A stretch of DNA of 64,000 nucleotides, taken from assembly GCA_025056175.1 (NCBI GenBank), contig JANWWK010000056.1, positions 1 to 64,000 on the forward strand, given 5' to 3'. Made by a program: the position numbers and the translations under genes. This DNA is from Anaerolineales bacterium. GTDB lineage: Bacteria > Chloroflexota > Anaerolineae > Anaerolineales > Villigracilaceae. Each line of letters begins with the position of its first letter. The first letter of the stretch is position 1. Shown piece after piece: positions 40,624-47,866 of the stretch. The notes beneath the pieces were generated by a model. That model was not told the origin of the DNA. It saw nothing but the letters and a program-made list of their open reading frames with translations, and ran no database searches.

Positions 40624-42535
40624 TAACTTCCACCGGTTCAATCTCATCCGCCGGAGAGAAGCCGAAAATTTTCGCGTAAAAATAGAACTCCGCCTCGAAG
40701 GCGCGTCGGATGTTTTCGGCTTTGCGGAAGCCGTGCTGTTCACCCTCAAACAGGAGATAGGCGGTTGGCACGCCGCGCGCTTTGGCCGCCCGAAACATCG
40801 CTTCAGATTGGTTGGGCGGTACCACCGGGTCAGAGTCGCCCTGTAACAAGATGATGGGCGTGGAAAGACGGTCGGCATGGTGAATAGGGGAACGCGCGAG
40901 ATACAGGTCTCTGCGCTCCGGGTAGGGGCCAACCAGGCTGTCGAGATAGCGGCTCTCAAATTTATGCGTATCTCTGGCGAGGGCTTCCAGGTCACTGACG
41001 CCGTAATGACTGGCGCCAGCAGCAAAGACATCCTTGAAAACCAGCGCCGCCAGCGTAGTGAACCCGCCCGCGCTGCCGCCGGAAATCGCCATGCGCTTGC
41101 CGTCCACCAGCCCCTGCGCGGCCAGCCAGCGCGCGCCGTTACAGCAATCGTCCACATCCACAATGCCCCAGTTGCCGTTCAGGCGTTCGCGGTAAGCGCG
41201 CCCATAGCCGGTTGAGCCGCCATAATTGACATCCAGCACGGCAAAACCGCGGCTGGTCCAGTATTGAATGCGATAATTCAGGACGGCGTTGGTGGCAGCA
41301 GTTGGCCCGCCGTGACTGATGACGCGCAGAGGCGGCAGTTCGCCTTCGGGCGCGCGAAAATCGGGGTTGGTGGGTGGATAGAACAAAGCGTGCGCCGTCT
41401 GACCGTTTTCAGTAGGAAATTCCACCGGGCGAGGCGTGGAAAAGTAGCCGCGCGGAATCTCCGGCGCAAAGGAGAGTTTCAACGCCTCCAGCGCGCCGCT
41501 GCGCGGATGAAAGCGCCAAACGCCAAACGGCTGTTCGGGCGAACCGGCCAGGAAAACCACCGCTCCCTCTCCCACACAGACATCCGAAAAGGCAGTGAAA
41601 GGCAGGTCGAACGGCATGAGCGCTTTGCGGTCGGCCTCCAGGCGCGCCAGCGTCCATAGGCCGTTGCGGGTGAAGGCGCACGCCAGCTCGCGCGCGCCAA
41701 GAAAAGCATACGTCCGCATTCCAAAGACCCACTGGGGCATACCGAACTCAGCCTCGGCGGGATAGAGCGCTTCAGCCTCGTCCCCGTTCAGGCGGTAGAG
41801 ATTCCACCAACCGGTTCGGTCGCTGACGAAGTGCAGCACGCCTTCGGGAGACCATTCCGGCTGAAAGATGGATTCGGCCTTGCCCCCTGCCACCGGTTTC
41901 GACTGCCCCAGCGCGCCGTCTTCCCCTATCCGGGCCACCCACAGCGTGGTGCCATCCCAGGGCATGTTGGGATGATTCCAGGTCAGATAACACAATTGCG
42001 TTCCATCGGGGCTGAGACGCGGGTTGGAGAAAAAGTCGAAGCCGGAAACCAACACTTCGCCGCTGCTCCCCCCTGAGAGCGGAACGGCAACCAGCGTATT
42101 GACCGGTTCCCCACCGCCGGTATGGTCTTCACAGACGCAAATCAGGCGATTGCGGGCGCGGTCGAGCGCGAAATCAGCGTAGCGATAGCCTTCGGCGGGG
42201 GTCAGGGCTTCGGGCGCGCCGCCTGGCGTCAGCCGGTAGAGCCGCTGGTCTTTGAAATTGACGAAGAAAATCACGCCATCGAACACCGCATAGGCCCCAC
42301 CGCCATATTCATGGACTCGCGTGCGGACGTTGAACTCCGGCGGCAGGCATTCCACCGGTTCCGCACCCGGCACAGCCTTGACCAGCGCATTGCGCCCGCC
42401 TTCGAGCGGACGGCTTTCCAGCCAGTACACGTCGTTTCCATCGAGGCTCGCCTGCATCAGTCCGATGGTTTTGGCGGTCATCACTTCGGTGGTGATGGGA
42501 GATTTCCAACTTCCGTAAGGAGCAATTTGGGGCAT
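40613..42535 (-). CDS. S9 family peptidase (prolyl oligopeptidase / acylaminoacyl-peptidase type)
   Basis: A serine peptidase of 640 aa with an N-terminal propeller (FDFFSNPRLSPDGTQLCYLTWNHPNMPWDGTTLWVAR, EPEWSPEG-type blades) and a C-terminal alpha/beta-hydrolase. The triad is visible: Ser in MAISGGSAGGFTTLAAL, Asp in LLQGDSDPVVPPNQ, His in FEGEQHGFRK. VISHGGPTAATNAVLNYRIQYWTSRGFAVLDVNYGGSTGYG is the typical oxyanion region. No signal peptide, so probably cytoplasmic. I start at 42535 (MPQIAPYGSWK), preceded by CGGAGGAAAC. Its last residues (SYQ) and the stop codon are written by the 7-bp array. Confidence 0.9.
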   Translation of the reverse strand: MPQIAPYGSWKSPITTEVMTAKTIGLMQASLDGNDVYWLESRPLEGGRNALVKAVPGAEPVECLPPEFNVRTRVHEYGGGAYAVFDGVIFFVNFKDQRLYRLTPGGAPEALTPAEGYRYADFALDRARNRLICVCEDHTGGGEPVNTLVAVPLSGGSSGEVLVSGFDFFSNPRLSPDGTQLCYLTWNHPNMPWDGTTLWVARIGEDGALGQSKPVAGGKAESIFQPEWSPEGVLHFVSDRTGWWNLYRLNGDEAEALYPAEAEFGMPQWVFGMRTYAFLGARELACAFTRNGLWTLARLEADRKALMPFDLPFTAFSDVCVGEGAVVFLAGSPEQPFGVWRFHPRSGALEALKLSFAPEIPRGYFSTPRPVEFPTENGQTAHALFYPPTNPDFRAPEGELPPLRVISHGGPTAATNAVLNYRIQYWTSRGFAVLDVNYGGSTGYGRAYRERLNGNWGIVDVDDCCNGARWLAAQGLVDGKRMAISGGSAGGFTTLAALVFKDVFAAGASHYGVSDLEALARDTHKFESRYLDSLVGPYPERRDLYLARSPIHHADRLSTPIILLQGDSDPVVPPNQSEAMFRAAKARGVPTAYLLFEGEQHGFRKAENIRRAFEAEFYFYAKIFGFSPADEIEPVEVSYQ

Positions 42536-42574
42536 GTTTCCTCCGTTTTCCGACTTTCGCAATCACTATCTGGC

Positions 42575-42735
42575 GTCCATCACCCCCAGCCATTCTCCCT
42601 GGGAAAGCGGGGAGAAATTGGCCGGATTTGTGCTATTTTCGGTCACAAAATTGCTGCCTGGCAGCCGTTCTCCTCTCCTGCTTGCACTCGCAGGGGGCTG
42701 CGAGAGGGTTAGGGCGAGGGGGGAGAGTTACCTTT
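42575..42735. repeat. GC-rich palindromic element(s) in the intergenic region, related to the 1-98 repeat
   Basis: The stretch includes the inverted pair TTCTCCC / GGGGAGAA and, further on, CTGCGAGAGGGTTAGGGCGAGG, which parallels CTGGGAGAGGGCCGGGGTGAGG of the repeat at the window start. It lies in the 300-base gap upstream of the leader ORF, where I see no gene. Confidence 0.5.
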
Positions 42736-42799
42736 CGCACACAAAATGACTCAAAGAGAGTAAATCTACCTGGCTAATTATAGTCGGGAAGGATGGCCT

Positions 42800-42826
42800 G
42801 CACACAAGCAGACTGTGTGCTAAAAT
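42800..42826 (+). promoter_or_regulatory. Inverted repeat and -10 box upstream of the leader ORF
   Basis: GCACACA and TGTGTGC are perfect 7-bp arms with a 7-base spacer (42800-42820), immediately followed by TAAAAT (42821-42826), a good -10 box. A transcript starting about 7 bases later would begin at or next to the ATG at 42834. No strong -35 box is present, which fits control by an activator or repressor at the inverted repeat. Confidence 0.45.
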
Positions 42827-42833
42827 TAGAGTT

Positions 42834-42908
42834 ATGGAGTCCGTTTTTCTCTCCGCCCTCTTGCGGCTGCACGCCGTTCCCGAAGTCCTGATTGACCGCG
42901 AAGCCTGA
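42834..42908 (+). CDS. Candidate 24-aa leaderless leader peptide
   Basis: The ORF reads MESVFLSALLRLHAVPEVLI followed by DREA and a TGA stop. It is Leu- and Val-rich. No ribosome site precedes it, but the probable transcription start lies at its first base, so it could be translated from a leaderless mRNA. It is followed by two hairpins and, 149 bases on, by the Rieske oxygenase gene. Whether it is a regulatory leader peptide or chance is unproven. Confidence 0.35.
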   Translation: MESVFLSALLRLHAVPEVLIDREA

Positions 42909-42912
42909 CCCA

Positions 42913-42979
42913 CCCGGCGCCACTCTGGCCTGCCGGGTAACGTGACCGTAGGAATCTCTCTTGAGGCTCCTGCGGTCAT
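42913..42979 (+). promoter_or_regulatory. Two consecutive leader hairpins before the Rieske oxygenase gene
   Basis: The first hairpin is CCCGGC...GCCGGG (42913-42937), 4 bases behind the leader ORF stop. The second pairs GTGACCGTAGGA with TCCTGCGGTCAT (42942-42979), 12 bp including two G-U pairs, then TTGTTT. The order ORF-hairpin-hairpin is that of an attenuator, though the T-rich tract is weak. It does not match any riboswitch consensus I can recall. Confidence 0.4.
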
Positions 42980-43056
42980 TTGTTTAGGTTGGTTCTCAGG
43001 TTGTTCAGTCATTCGTTTCTTTCGTTCCCCATTCGTTTCCCAGAAAGGAGCCACCC

Positions 43057-44175
43057 ATGTCCACTTTCTTCAAAACCGCTGAAACCTTCATTCCCGGCGA
43101 AATGACCCTGCCCCAAAAATACTACACCTCGCCCGAAGTCTTCGCCCGTGAAAAAGAGCGCATCTTTGACCGCTACTGGTTCTGCGTTGGGCATCACAGC
43201 CGCATTGCCAACCCGGGCGAATACTTCCTGCAAGACATTTTGGGCGAAAACCTCATCATTTTACGTGACCGGCAGGGAGAAATTCGCGCCTTCTTCAACG
43301 TTTGTCGGCATCGCGGCACGCGCGTCTGCGAACAGCCGGAAGGCCGCTTCAAGAACAGCATCCAATGCGATTATCATGCCTGGACCTACGCTCTGGATGG
43401 CAAACTCATCGGCGCGCCGTTCATGAAAGACGTGCCGGGCTTTCGTTTCGAGGACTTCCCCCTGCGTGCAGCACATGTGCGTTTGTGGGCAGGCTTCATC
43501 TTCGTCAACACCAACCTGCAAAGCGAACCGCTGCCTTTCGATGAACTCTTTGCCCCCTTGCAGGGAAAACTCGACCGCTGGAACGCCCCCACCCTCAAGG
43601 TCATGCACCGTGAGCGTTACGAACTGGCCTCCAACTGGAAATACATCTTCCAGAACTTCAATGAGTGCTACCACTGCCCCACCATTCACCCGATGCTCAA
43701 TCAGTTCACCGACTATACCAGCGGAGCGAACGACCTTATCGAAGGACCCTTTCTCGGCGGCTACCTGGAATTGACCCAGCAGAGCATGACCGTCACCGGG
43801 CGGATTTGCGCCCTGCCGCTCGGTGACCTGACCGGCGGTGATGACAAACGCGCCTACTACTACTCTCTGCTCCCCAACCTGCTGCTCAACATCCATCCCG
43901 ATTACATCATGTATCACCTGATATTCCCCCACGACCCCGGCCATAGCACCATCATCAGCGAGTGGATGTTCCACCCCGAAGCCGCCTCCCGCCCCGGGTT
44001 CAACCCACAAGACGCCATCGATTTCTGGCACCAGACCAACCTGCAAGACTGGCACGTCTGCGAACTCAGCCAGCGTGGCGTGGAATCATCGGCCTACACT
44101 CCCGGCTGGTACACCCCGCGCGAAACGCTCCTCGCCGCCTTCGACCGCGACTATCTGAAGACGATGGGCGGGTAG
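43057..44175 (+). CDS. Rieske non-heme iron oxygenase, large (alpha) subunit
   Basis: A ring-hydroxylating or carnitine/betaine-type mono-oxygenase of 372 aa. The Rieske [2Fe-2S] ligands are Cys83-x-His85 (NVCRHRGTRV) and Cys104-x2-His107 (QCDYHAWTY). The mononuclear iron site has its two histidines in NFNECYHCPTIHP near residue 210, followed late by an acidic ligand in the C-terminal part. Enzymes of this shape need a reductase to deliver electrons; none is seen in the window. AAAGGAGCCACCC precedes the ATG at 43057. It is transcribed from the long leader upstream and ends before the TetR promoter, so it is not clearly in the downstream operon. The substrate is unknown. Confidence 0.85.
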   Translation: MSTFFKTAETFIPGEMTLPQKYYTSPEVFAREKERIFDRYWFCVGHHSRIANPGEYFLQDILGENLIILRDRQGEIRAFFNVCRHRGTRVCEQPEGRFKNSIQCDYHAWTYALDGKLIGAPFMKDVPGFRFEDFPLRAAHVRLWAGFIFVNTNLQSEPLPFDELFAPLQGKLDRWNAPTLKVMHRERYELASNWKYIFQNFNECYHCPTIHPMLNQFTDYTSGANDLIEGPFLGGYLELTQQSMTVTGRICALPLGDLTGGDDKRAYYYSLLPNLLLNIHPDYIMYHLIFPHDPGHSTIISEWMFHPEAASRPGFNPQDAIDFWHQTNLQDWHVCELSQRGVESSAYTPGWYTPRETLLAAFDRDYLKTMGG

Positions 44176-44210
44176 CATCGCATTCTCTGTCGGTTCTCTC
44201 AAACTGCCTC

Positions 44211-44266
44211 TTGACTTTTCTCACAAACGTCCTAAAATAGAATTAGAATTCTAATTCTGTTTTAGG
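44211..44266 (+). promoter_or_regulatory. Promoter inside a 36-bp palindromic operator of the TetR gene
   Basis: TTGACT (44211-44216), a 16-base spacer and TAAAAT (44233-44238) form the promoter. The palindrome at 44231-44266 has half-sites CCTAAAATAGAATTAGAA and, on the other strand, CCTAAAACAGAATTAGAA, matching at 17 of 18 positions; the inner 20 bp are perfect. The operator starts at the -10 box and covers the start of the transcript, so a bound TetR dimer pair would block it. It ends 7 bases before the ATG. Confidence 0.85.
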
Positions 44267-44273
44267 GCGTATT

Positions 44274-44921
44274 ATGTCTTCCTCCCCCTACCTTGTTCAA
44301 CAACCCCAACAGGCCCGCAGCCGCGAGACCATGACCCAAATCCTGGACGCGGCAGCGCGCATCCTTGAGACCAAAACCTTCGAGGAGTTGACCATCTCCG
44401 AAGTCGTCCAGCACGCTGGCACTTCGGTCGGGGCATTCTATGGCCGCTTCAAGGACAAGGAGGGCCTGCTGCACGCCCTCGACGAGCGCTTCTTCGAGGA
44501 GTTCGAGCGCGGGGTGCGCGAGGTTCTCTCCCGGCCGGGCTTCCGGCAAGCGCCGCTTCCGCAAGTCGTGCGCGAAGTGACCTTCTTTCTGGCAAAGACC
44601 TACCAGCGTCAGCGCGGTCTTTTGCGTTCGCTTCACTTGAAGGCGCGGCTCTATGGCGATTCGCGCTTCAAAGAACGCGAGCGGCGTGCCTGGGACGAGT
44701 GGTTTCCCCAATTGCAAGACATCCTCTTACAACGTCAGGCCGAAATCCACCATCCCAACCCCGCTCTGGCGACTCATCTCGGCTTCCAGCAGTTGTTCTT
44801 CGCCCTGCGCGAGTTCCTGCTCTGGGAGCCGCTGCGCGCCGGGCAGACCTACCCGCTGGACGTGCTGGTGGACGAACTGACCCGCGCCTACCTGGCCTAC
44901 CTTGGCATTCAGGAGGAATGA
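44274..44921 (+). CDS. TetR/AcrR family transcriptional regulator
   Basis: 215 aa. Residues 12-60 form the helix-turn-helix: QARSRETMTQILDAAARILETKTFEELTISEVVQHAGTSVGAFYGRFKDKEGLLHAL, with recognition helix TSVGAFYGRF. The rest is the all-helical ligand-binding domain (PLPQVVREVTFFLAKTYQRQRGLLRSLHLKARLY). Its promoter lies in a near-perfect 36-bp palindrome, so it probably represses itself and the downstream MFS, epimerase and peptidase genes. The next gene starts 2 bases later after an AGGAGG that is inside this gene's end. The ligand is unknown. Confidence 0.92.
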   Translation: MSSSPYLVQQPQQARSRETMTQILDAAARILETKTFEELTISEVVQHAGTSVGAFYGRFKDKEGLLHALDERFFEEFERGVREVLSRPGFRQAPLPQVVREVTFFLAKTYQRQRGLLRSLHLKARLYGDSRFKERERRAWDEWFPQLQDILLQRQAEIHHPNPALATHLGFQQLFFALREFLLWEPLRAGQTYPLDVLVDELTRAYLAYLGIQEE

Positions 44922-44922
44922 C

Positions 44923-46794
44923 ATGCCGCCTTCCCGTCCGATTTTGCGCCTGGGCGCGTTGGGCGCAACGCTTGCGGCCCTGCTCTTGCTTGCGATGGCC
45001 TTCGTCAGCCTGCCTGCCGGAATGTTCTACCCCGGCCTGGAAGCCCTGACCGGAGGCCTTTTGCTTTCCCCCGCCGAACAATCCGCTTACCTGACCGGAA
45101 TGCGCCTCTTGTTCGTGCTGGATGGCCTGTTCCTGGCCGGCTGGGTGCTGGCCTGGGTGGGAATTGGCGAACTCGTCCGCGCCCGCCAGCCGCTGCTGGG
45201 CTGGCTGACGCTCATCTTCGGTCTGGCCGGGGCGCTGTTCGATTTCAGCGAAAACAGCCTCATTTTGGGCGCGCTGCAAACCTTTCAGGCCGGGCAATTC
45301 ATGAGCGCGAACTGGGTCATCGCCTGGAAAGCCGTCCAGCATATCAGCTATTGGCTGCCCTTCTTGGCGGCGGCGCTGGCCGCCCCTGCCCTGTGGCAGG
45401 GCCGCTGGCCCGAAAAAGCTGCCGCGCTCACCGGTTCGCTCCTGCTCGTCCCGGCGGCCTTTGGCCTGTACTTCCCCGACCTGATTCTGCTCTCCGTCCT
45501 GTGGTTCCTGGTCTGGTTTGCCTTCAGCGCCCTGTCGCTCTGGCAGAACGCTGGACAACATGTTCCCCGCCCGATAGAAAGGAAGGTTTCTATGCCTGCA
45601 TCAAGCGTTCGTCCGTTACGGTTGTCCCTGTTTGCCGCCGTGTACTTCGTCGAGGGCGCAGTTCTCACCTACTTTTCGGCCTTCAACGTGTTGTATCTGC
45701 GCTCGTTTGAGTTGTCGTTTTCGCTCATCGGCATCGTGGGGGGCATCACGCTCCTGCCCTTCATTCTGAAAATCTTCGTCGGCCTGCTGAGCGACCGCGT
45801 CAATCTGTTCAAGCAGGGACACCGCAAGCCGTACATCGTGCTGGGGCTGGTTTTGCAAACCCTGGCCTTTGCGCTCATTCCACAGTTCAACCCCAGTCTG
45901 CAATTCGGCGCCTACCTGACCCTGATGGTGCTGGCGGCTGTGGGCATGTCCACCTACGACACCACCACCGACGGCCTTTCGATTGACACCACGCCCGAAG
46001 CCGACCGGGGACTGGTGCAGGGCCTGATGGTCGGCGGGCGCGCCGTGAGCGCCGTCCTGACCGCCGCGTTGATGGGAGTGTTCTCTCAAAATGGTCAATG
46101 GCCGTTGATTTTCTACATGATTGCCGCCCTTGGCCTGATGACGCTGATCCTGGCCTTCCTGGTGGAGGAGAAAAAAGAGCGCGCCCCCGAAATGCAGTTC
46201 TCCAAAGCCGCCTTCCGCGCTTTCAAGGATAAGGCTTTCCTGCTCTTCCTGGCGGTTGGAGTCATCTACCCGCTGGCGCTCTACAGCGCGCAGGGCATGG
46301 TCGGCGCGTACCTGAACGAGGGGTTGAACATCTCGCTCGGCATGGTCGGCCTGTACACGTCGGTCTTTGGCATCGGCACGGCGCTGGGCGGGCTGGTCGG
46401 CGGCCCGCTCATGCGAAAGTTCGGACAACGGACCAGCATCCTGGCGGCCTTGCTCATCACCTCAGCGGCGACCTTCATCCTGGCGCTCACCAGCTCCGCC
46501 GGGCTGATGTGGGCCATCGTCTTCCTGTTTGGTTTTGCCTTTGGCTACTACGAGACGGTGTACTTCGCCCTCGGCATGGCTTTCTCTGACCCGCGCATTG
46601 CCGCCTTCATGTTCTCGGTCATCATGGCGGTTGGCAACTTCGGTATCGCCGGCGGTCAACCCCTGGCGGGCGCGCTGGTCGATTCGCTCGGCTTCCAGCC
46701 CATGTTCATGATTTTCGCCGCCATTCATCTGCTGGCTCTGCCGCTGGTCTTCGTCATCTTCCGCGTCCGCAAACCGGCTCCAGTCGTGGCCTGA
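44923..46794 (+). CDS. MFS transporter (AmpG/PAT-like) with N-terminal extra membrane domain
   Basis: 623 aa as one frame from the ATG at 44923, which follows AGGAGGAATGAC. Residues 1-223 form a separate domain with about six helices (FDFSENSLILGALQTFQAG is its best landmark); the rest is a 12-helix MFS protein beginning LRLSLFAAVYFVEGAVLTYFSAFNVLYLRSFELSFSLIGIVGGITLLPFILKIFVGLLSDRVNLF. The short loop with GHRKPYIVLGL and YDTTTDGLSIDTTPEADRGLVQG is reminiscent of AmpG, which imports muropeptides. An internal ATG at 45592 (MPASSVRPLRLSL), preceded by GAAAGGAAGG, could also make the MFS part alone. The fusion may thus be natural or two proteins read in one frame. It belongs to the TetR-controlled run. 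Confidence 0.75.
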   Translation: MPPSRPILRLGALGATLAALLLLAMAFVSLPAGMFYPGLEALTGGLLLSPAEQSAYLTGMRLLFVLDGLFLAGWVLAWVGIGELVRARQPLLGWLTLIFGLAGALFDFSENSLILGALQTFQAGQFMSANWVIAWKAVQHISYWLPFLAAALAAPALWQGRWPEKAAALTGSLLLVPAAFGLYFPDLILLSVLWFLVWFAFSALSLWQNAGQHVPRPIERKVSMPASSVRPLRLSLFAAVYFVEGAVLTYFSAFNVLYLRSFELSFSLIGIVGGITLLPFILKIFVGLLSDRVNLFKQGHRKPYIVLGLVLQTLAFALIPQFNPSLQFGAYLTLMVLAAVGMSTYDTTTDGLSIDTTPEADRGLVQGLMVGGRAVSAVLTAALMGVFSQNGQWPLIFYMIAALGLMTLILAFLVEEKKERAPEMQFSKAAFRAFKDKAFLLFLAVGVIYPLALYSAQGMVGAYLNEGLNISLGMVGLYTSVFGIGTALGGLVGGPLMRKFGQRTSILAALLITSAATFILALTSSAGLMWAIVFLFGFAFGYYETVYFALGMAFSDPRIAAFMFSVIMAVGNFGIAGGQPLAGALVDSLGFQPMFMIFAAIHLLALPLVFVIFRVRKPAPVVA

Positions 46795-46795
46795 T

Positions 46796-47866
46796 ATGCG
46801 CATCACCAACCTGGAAATTTCCCCCCTCGATCTGACGCTGGAAACTGCCCTGACAGTAGCCTACGGCAGTTACCCTGTCCTGAACTACGCCCTGCTCAAA
46901 ATCGTCACCGACGAGGGACTCATCGGGCTGGGCGAAGCCTCCCCCGACCCCGAAGTGACCGGCGAGACGCAAGAGACGGTGCTGGACGCCCTGGAGCGGG
47001 CGCGCCCGCTGCTGGTGGATGCCGACCCGCTCCAGGTGGAGCCACTCCTGCGCCGGTGCCGCGCCGCCATTCCAGCCTTCCCCGCCGCGCTGGCCGCGAT
47101 AGATATGGCGCTCTACGACCTGCTCGGTCAGGCGCTCGGCGCGCCGGTCCATCAATTGCTCGGCGGACTGGCGCGTCCTGCCATCGGCCTCTATCCGGTC
47201 ATCCCACTGGATGAACCGCCGGTGATGGCCGTCATGAGCGCCAGATTCGTGGAGATGGGCGCGCAAATCCTGAAGGTGAAACTCGGCTCATCCCCCGACC
47301 TCGACCTGCTGCGGCTCAACGAGATTCGCGCGGCTGTGGGCGATTCCGTCCTGCTGCGCCTCGACATCAACCAGGGCTGGCGCGATGCCGAAACCACCCT
47401 CTCGGTGCTTCGCCGCCTGGACGGATTCAACATCGAGTGGATTGAACAGCCCGTCCTCGCGGCCGACCTGACGGGGCTGGCCGCCGTCGCCGCCGCCACC
47501 GACATCCCCATCATGGCCGATGAGAGTTGCCACACCGCCGCCGACGCGCTGAAAATTGCCTGTCTGGGCGCGGCGGATATGCTCAACATCAAACTGATGA
47601 AGTGCGGCGGCCTGAGCGAAGCCCGCAAACTGCTGGCGGTGGCCGAATCTGCCGGTCTCCCCTGTATTCTCGGCTCGATGGGCGAGAGTTCCATCGGCAG
47701 CGCGGCGGGGCTGCACTTCGCCGCCGCGCACCCCTCCATCGTGGCCTGCGAGGTGATTGGGCCGCTTTTCATCACCAACGACCCGGCCGCCGGATACCAG
47801 GTCGAAATGTCCACGTTCCAGGCGCAGGTCTCGACTGCGCCGGGGTTGGGAGTGACGCTGAAATGA
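46796..47866 (+). CDS. Dipeptide epimerase (L-Ala-D/L-Glu epimerase-like, enolase superfamily)
   Basis: 356 aa, muconate-lactonizing subgroup. LKVKLGSSPD carries the Lys-x-Lys base pair; metal ligands are Asp in RLDINQGW, Glu in IEWIEQPV, and Asp in PIMADESCH; NIKLMKCGGLSEARKLLAVAESAGLPCILGSMGESSIG has the second catalytic Lys and the C-terminal substrate-binding region. These are the residues of Ala-Glu epimerases of murein peptide breakdown, though related enzymes act on other dipeptides. It starts 1 base after the MFS stop and overlaps the M20 peptidase gene by ATGA. Confidence 0.85.
   Translation: MRITNLEISPLDLTLETALTVAYGSYPVLNYALLKIVTDEGLIGLGEASPDPEVTGETQETVLDALERARPLLVDADPLQVEPLLRRCRAAIPAFPAALAAIDMALYDLLGQALGAPVHQLLGGLARPAIGLYPVIPLDEPPVMAVMSARFVEMGAQILKVKLGSSPDLDLLRLNEIRAAVGDSVLLRLDINQGWRDAETTLSVLRRLDGFNIEWIEQPVLAADLTGLAAVAAATDIPIMADESCHTAADALKIACLGAADMLNIKLMKCGGLSEARKLLAVAESAGLPCILGSMGESSIGSAAGLHFAAAHPSIVACEVIGPLFITNDPAAGYQVEMSTFQAQVSTAPGLGVTLK

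Noticed and set aside
42913-42979. Leader hairpins as a known riboswitch (cobalamin, SAM, guanidine, ZTP types compared from memory)
   Set aside because: Conserved boxes of those classes are absent; kept only as an unassigned structured leader.
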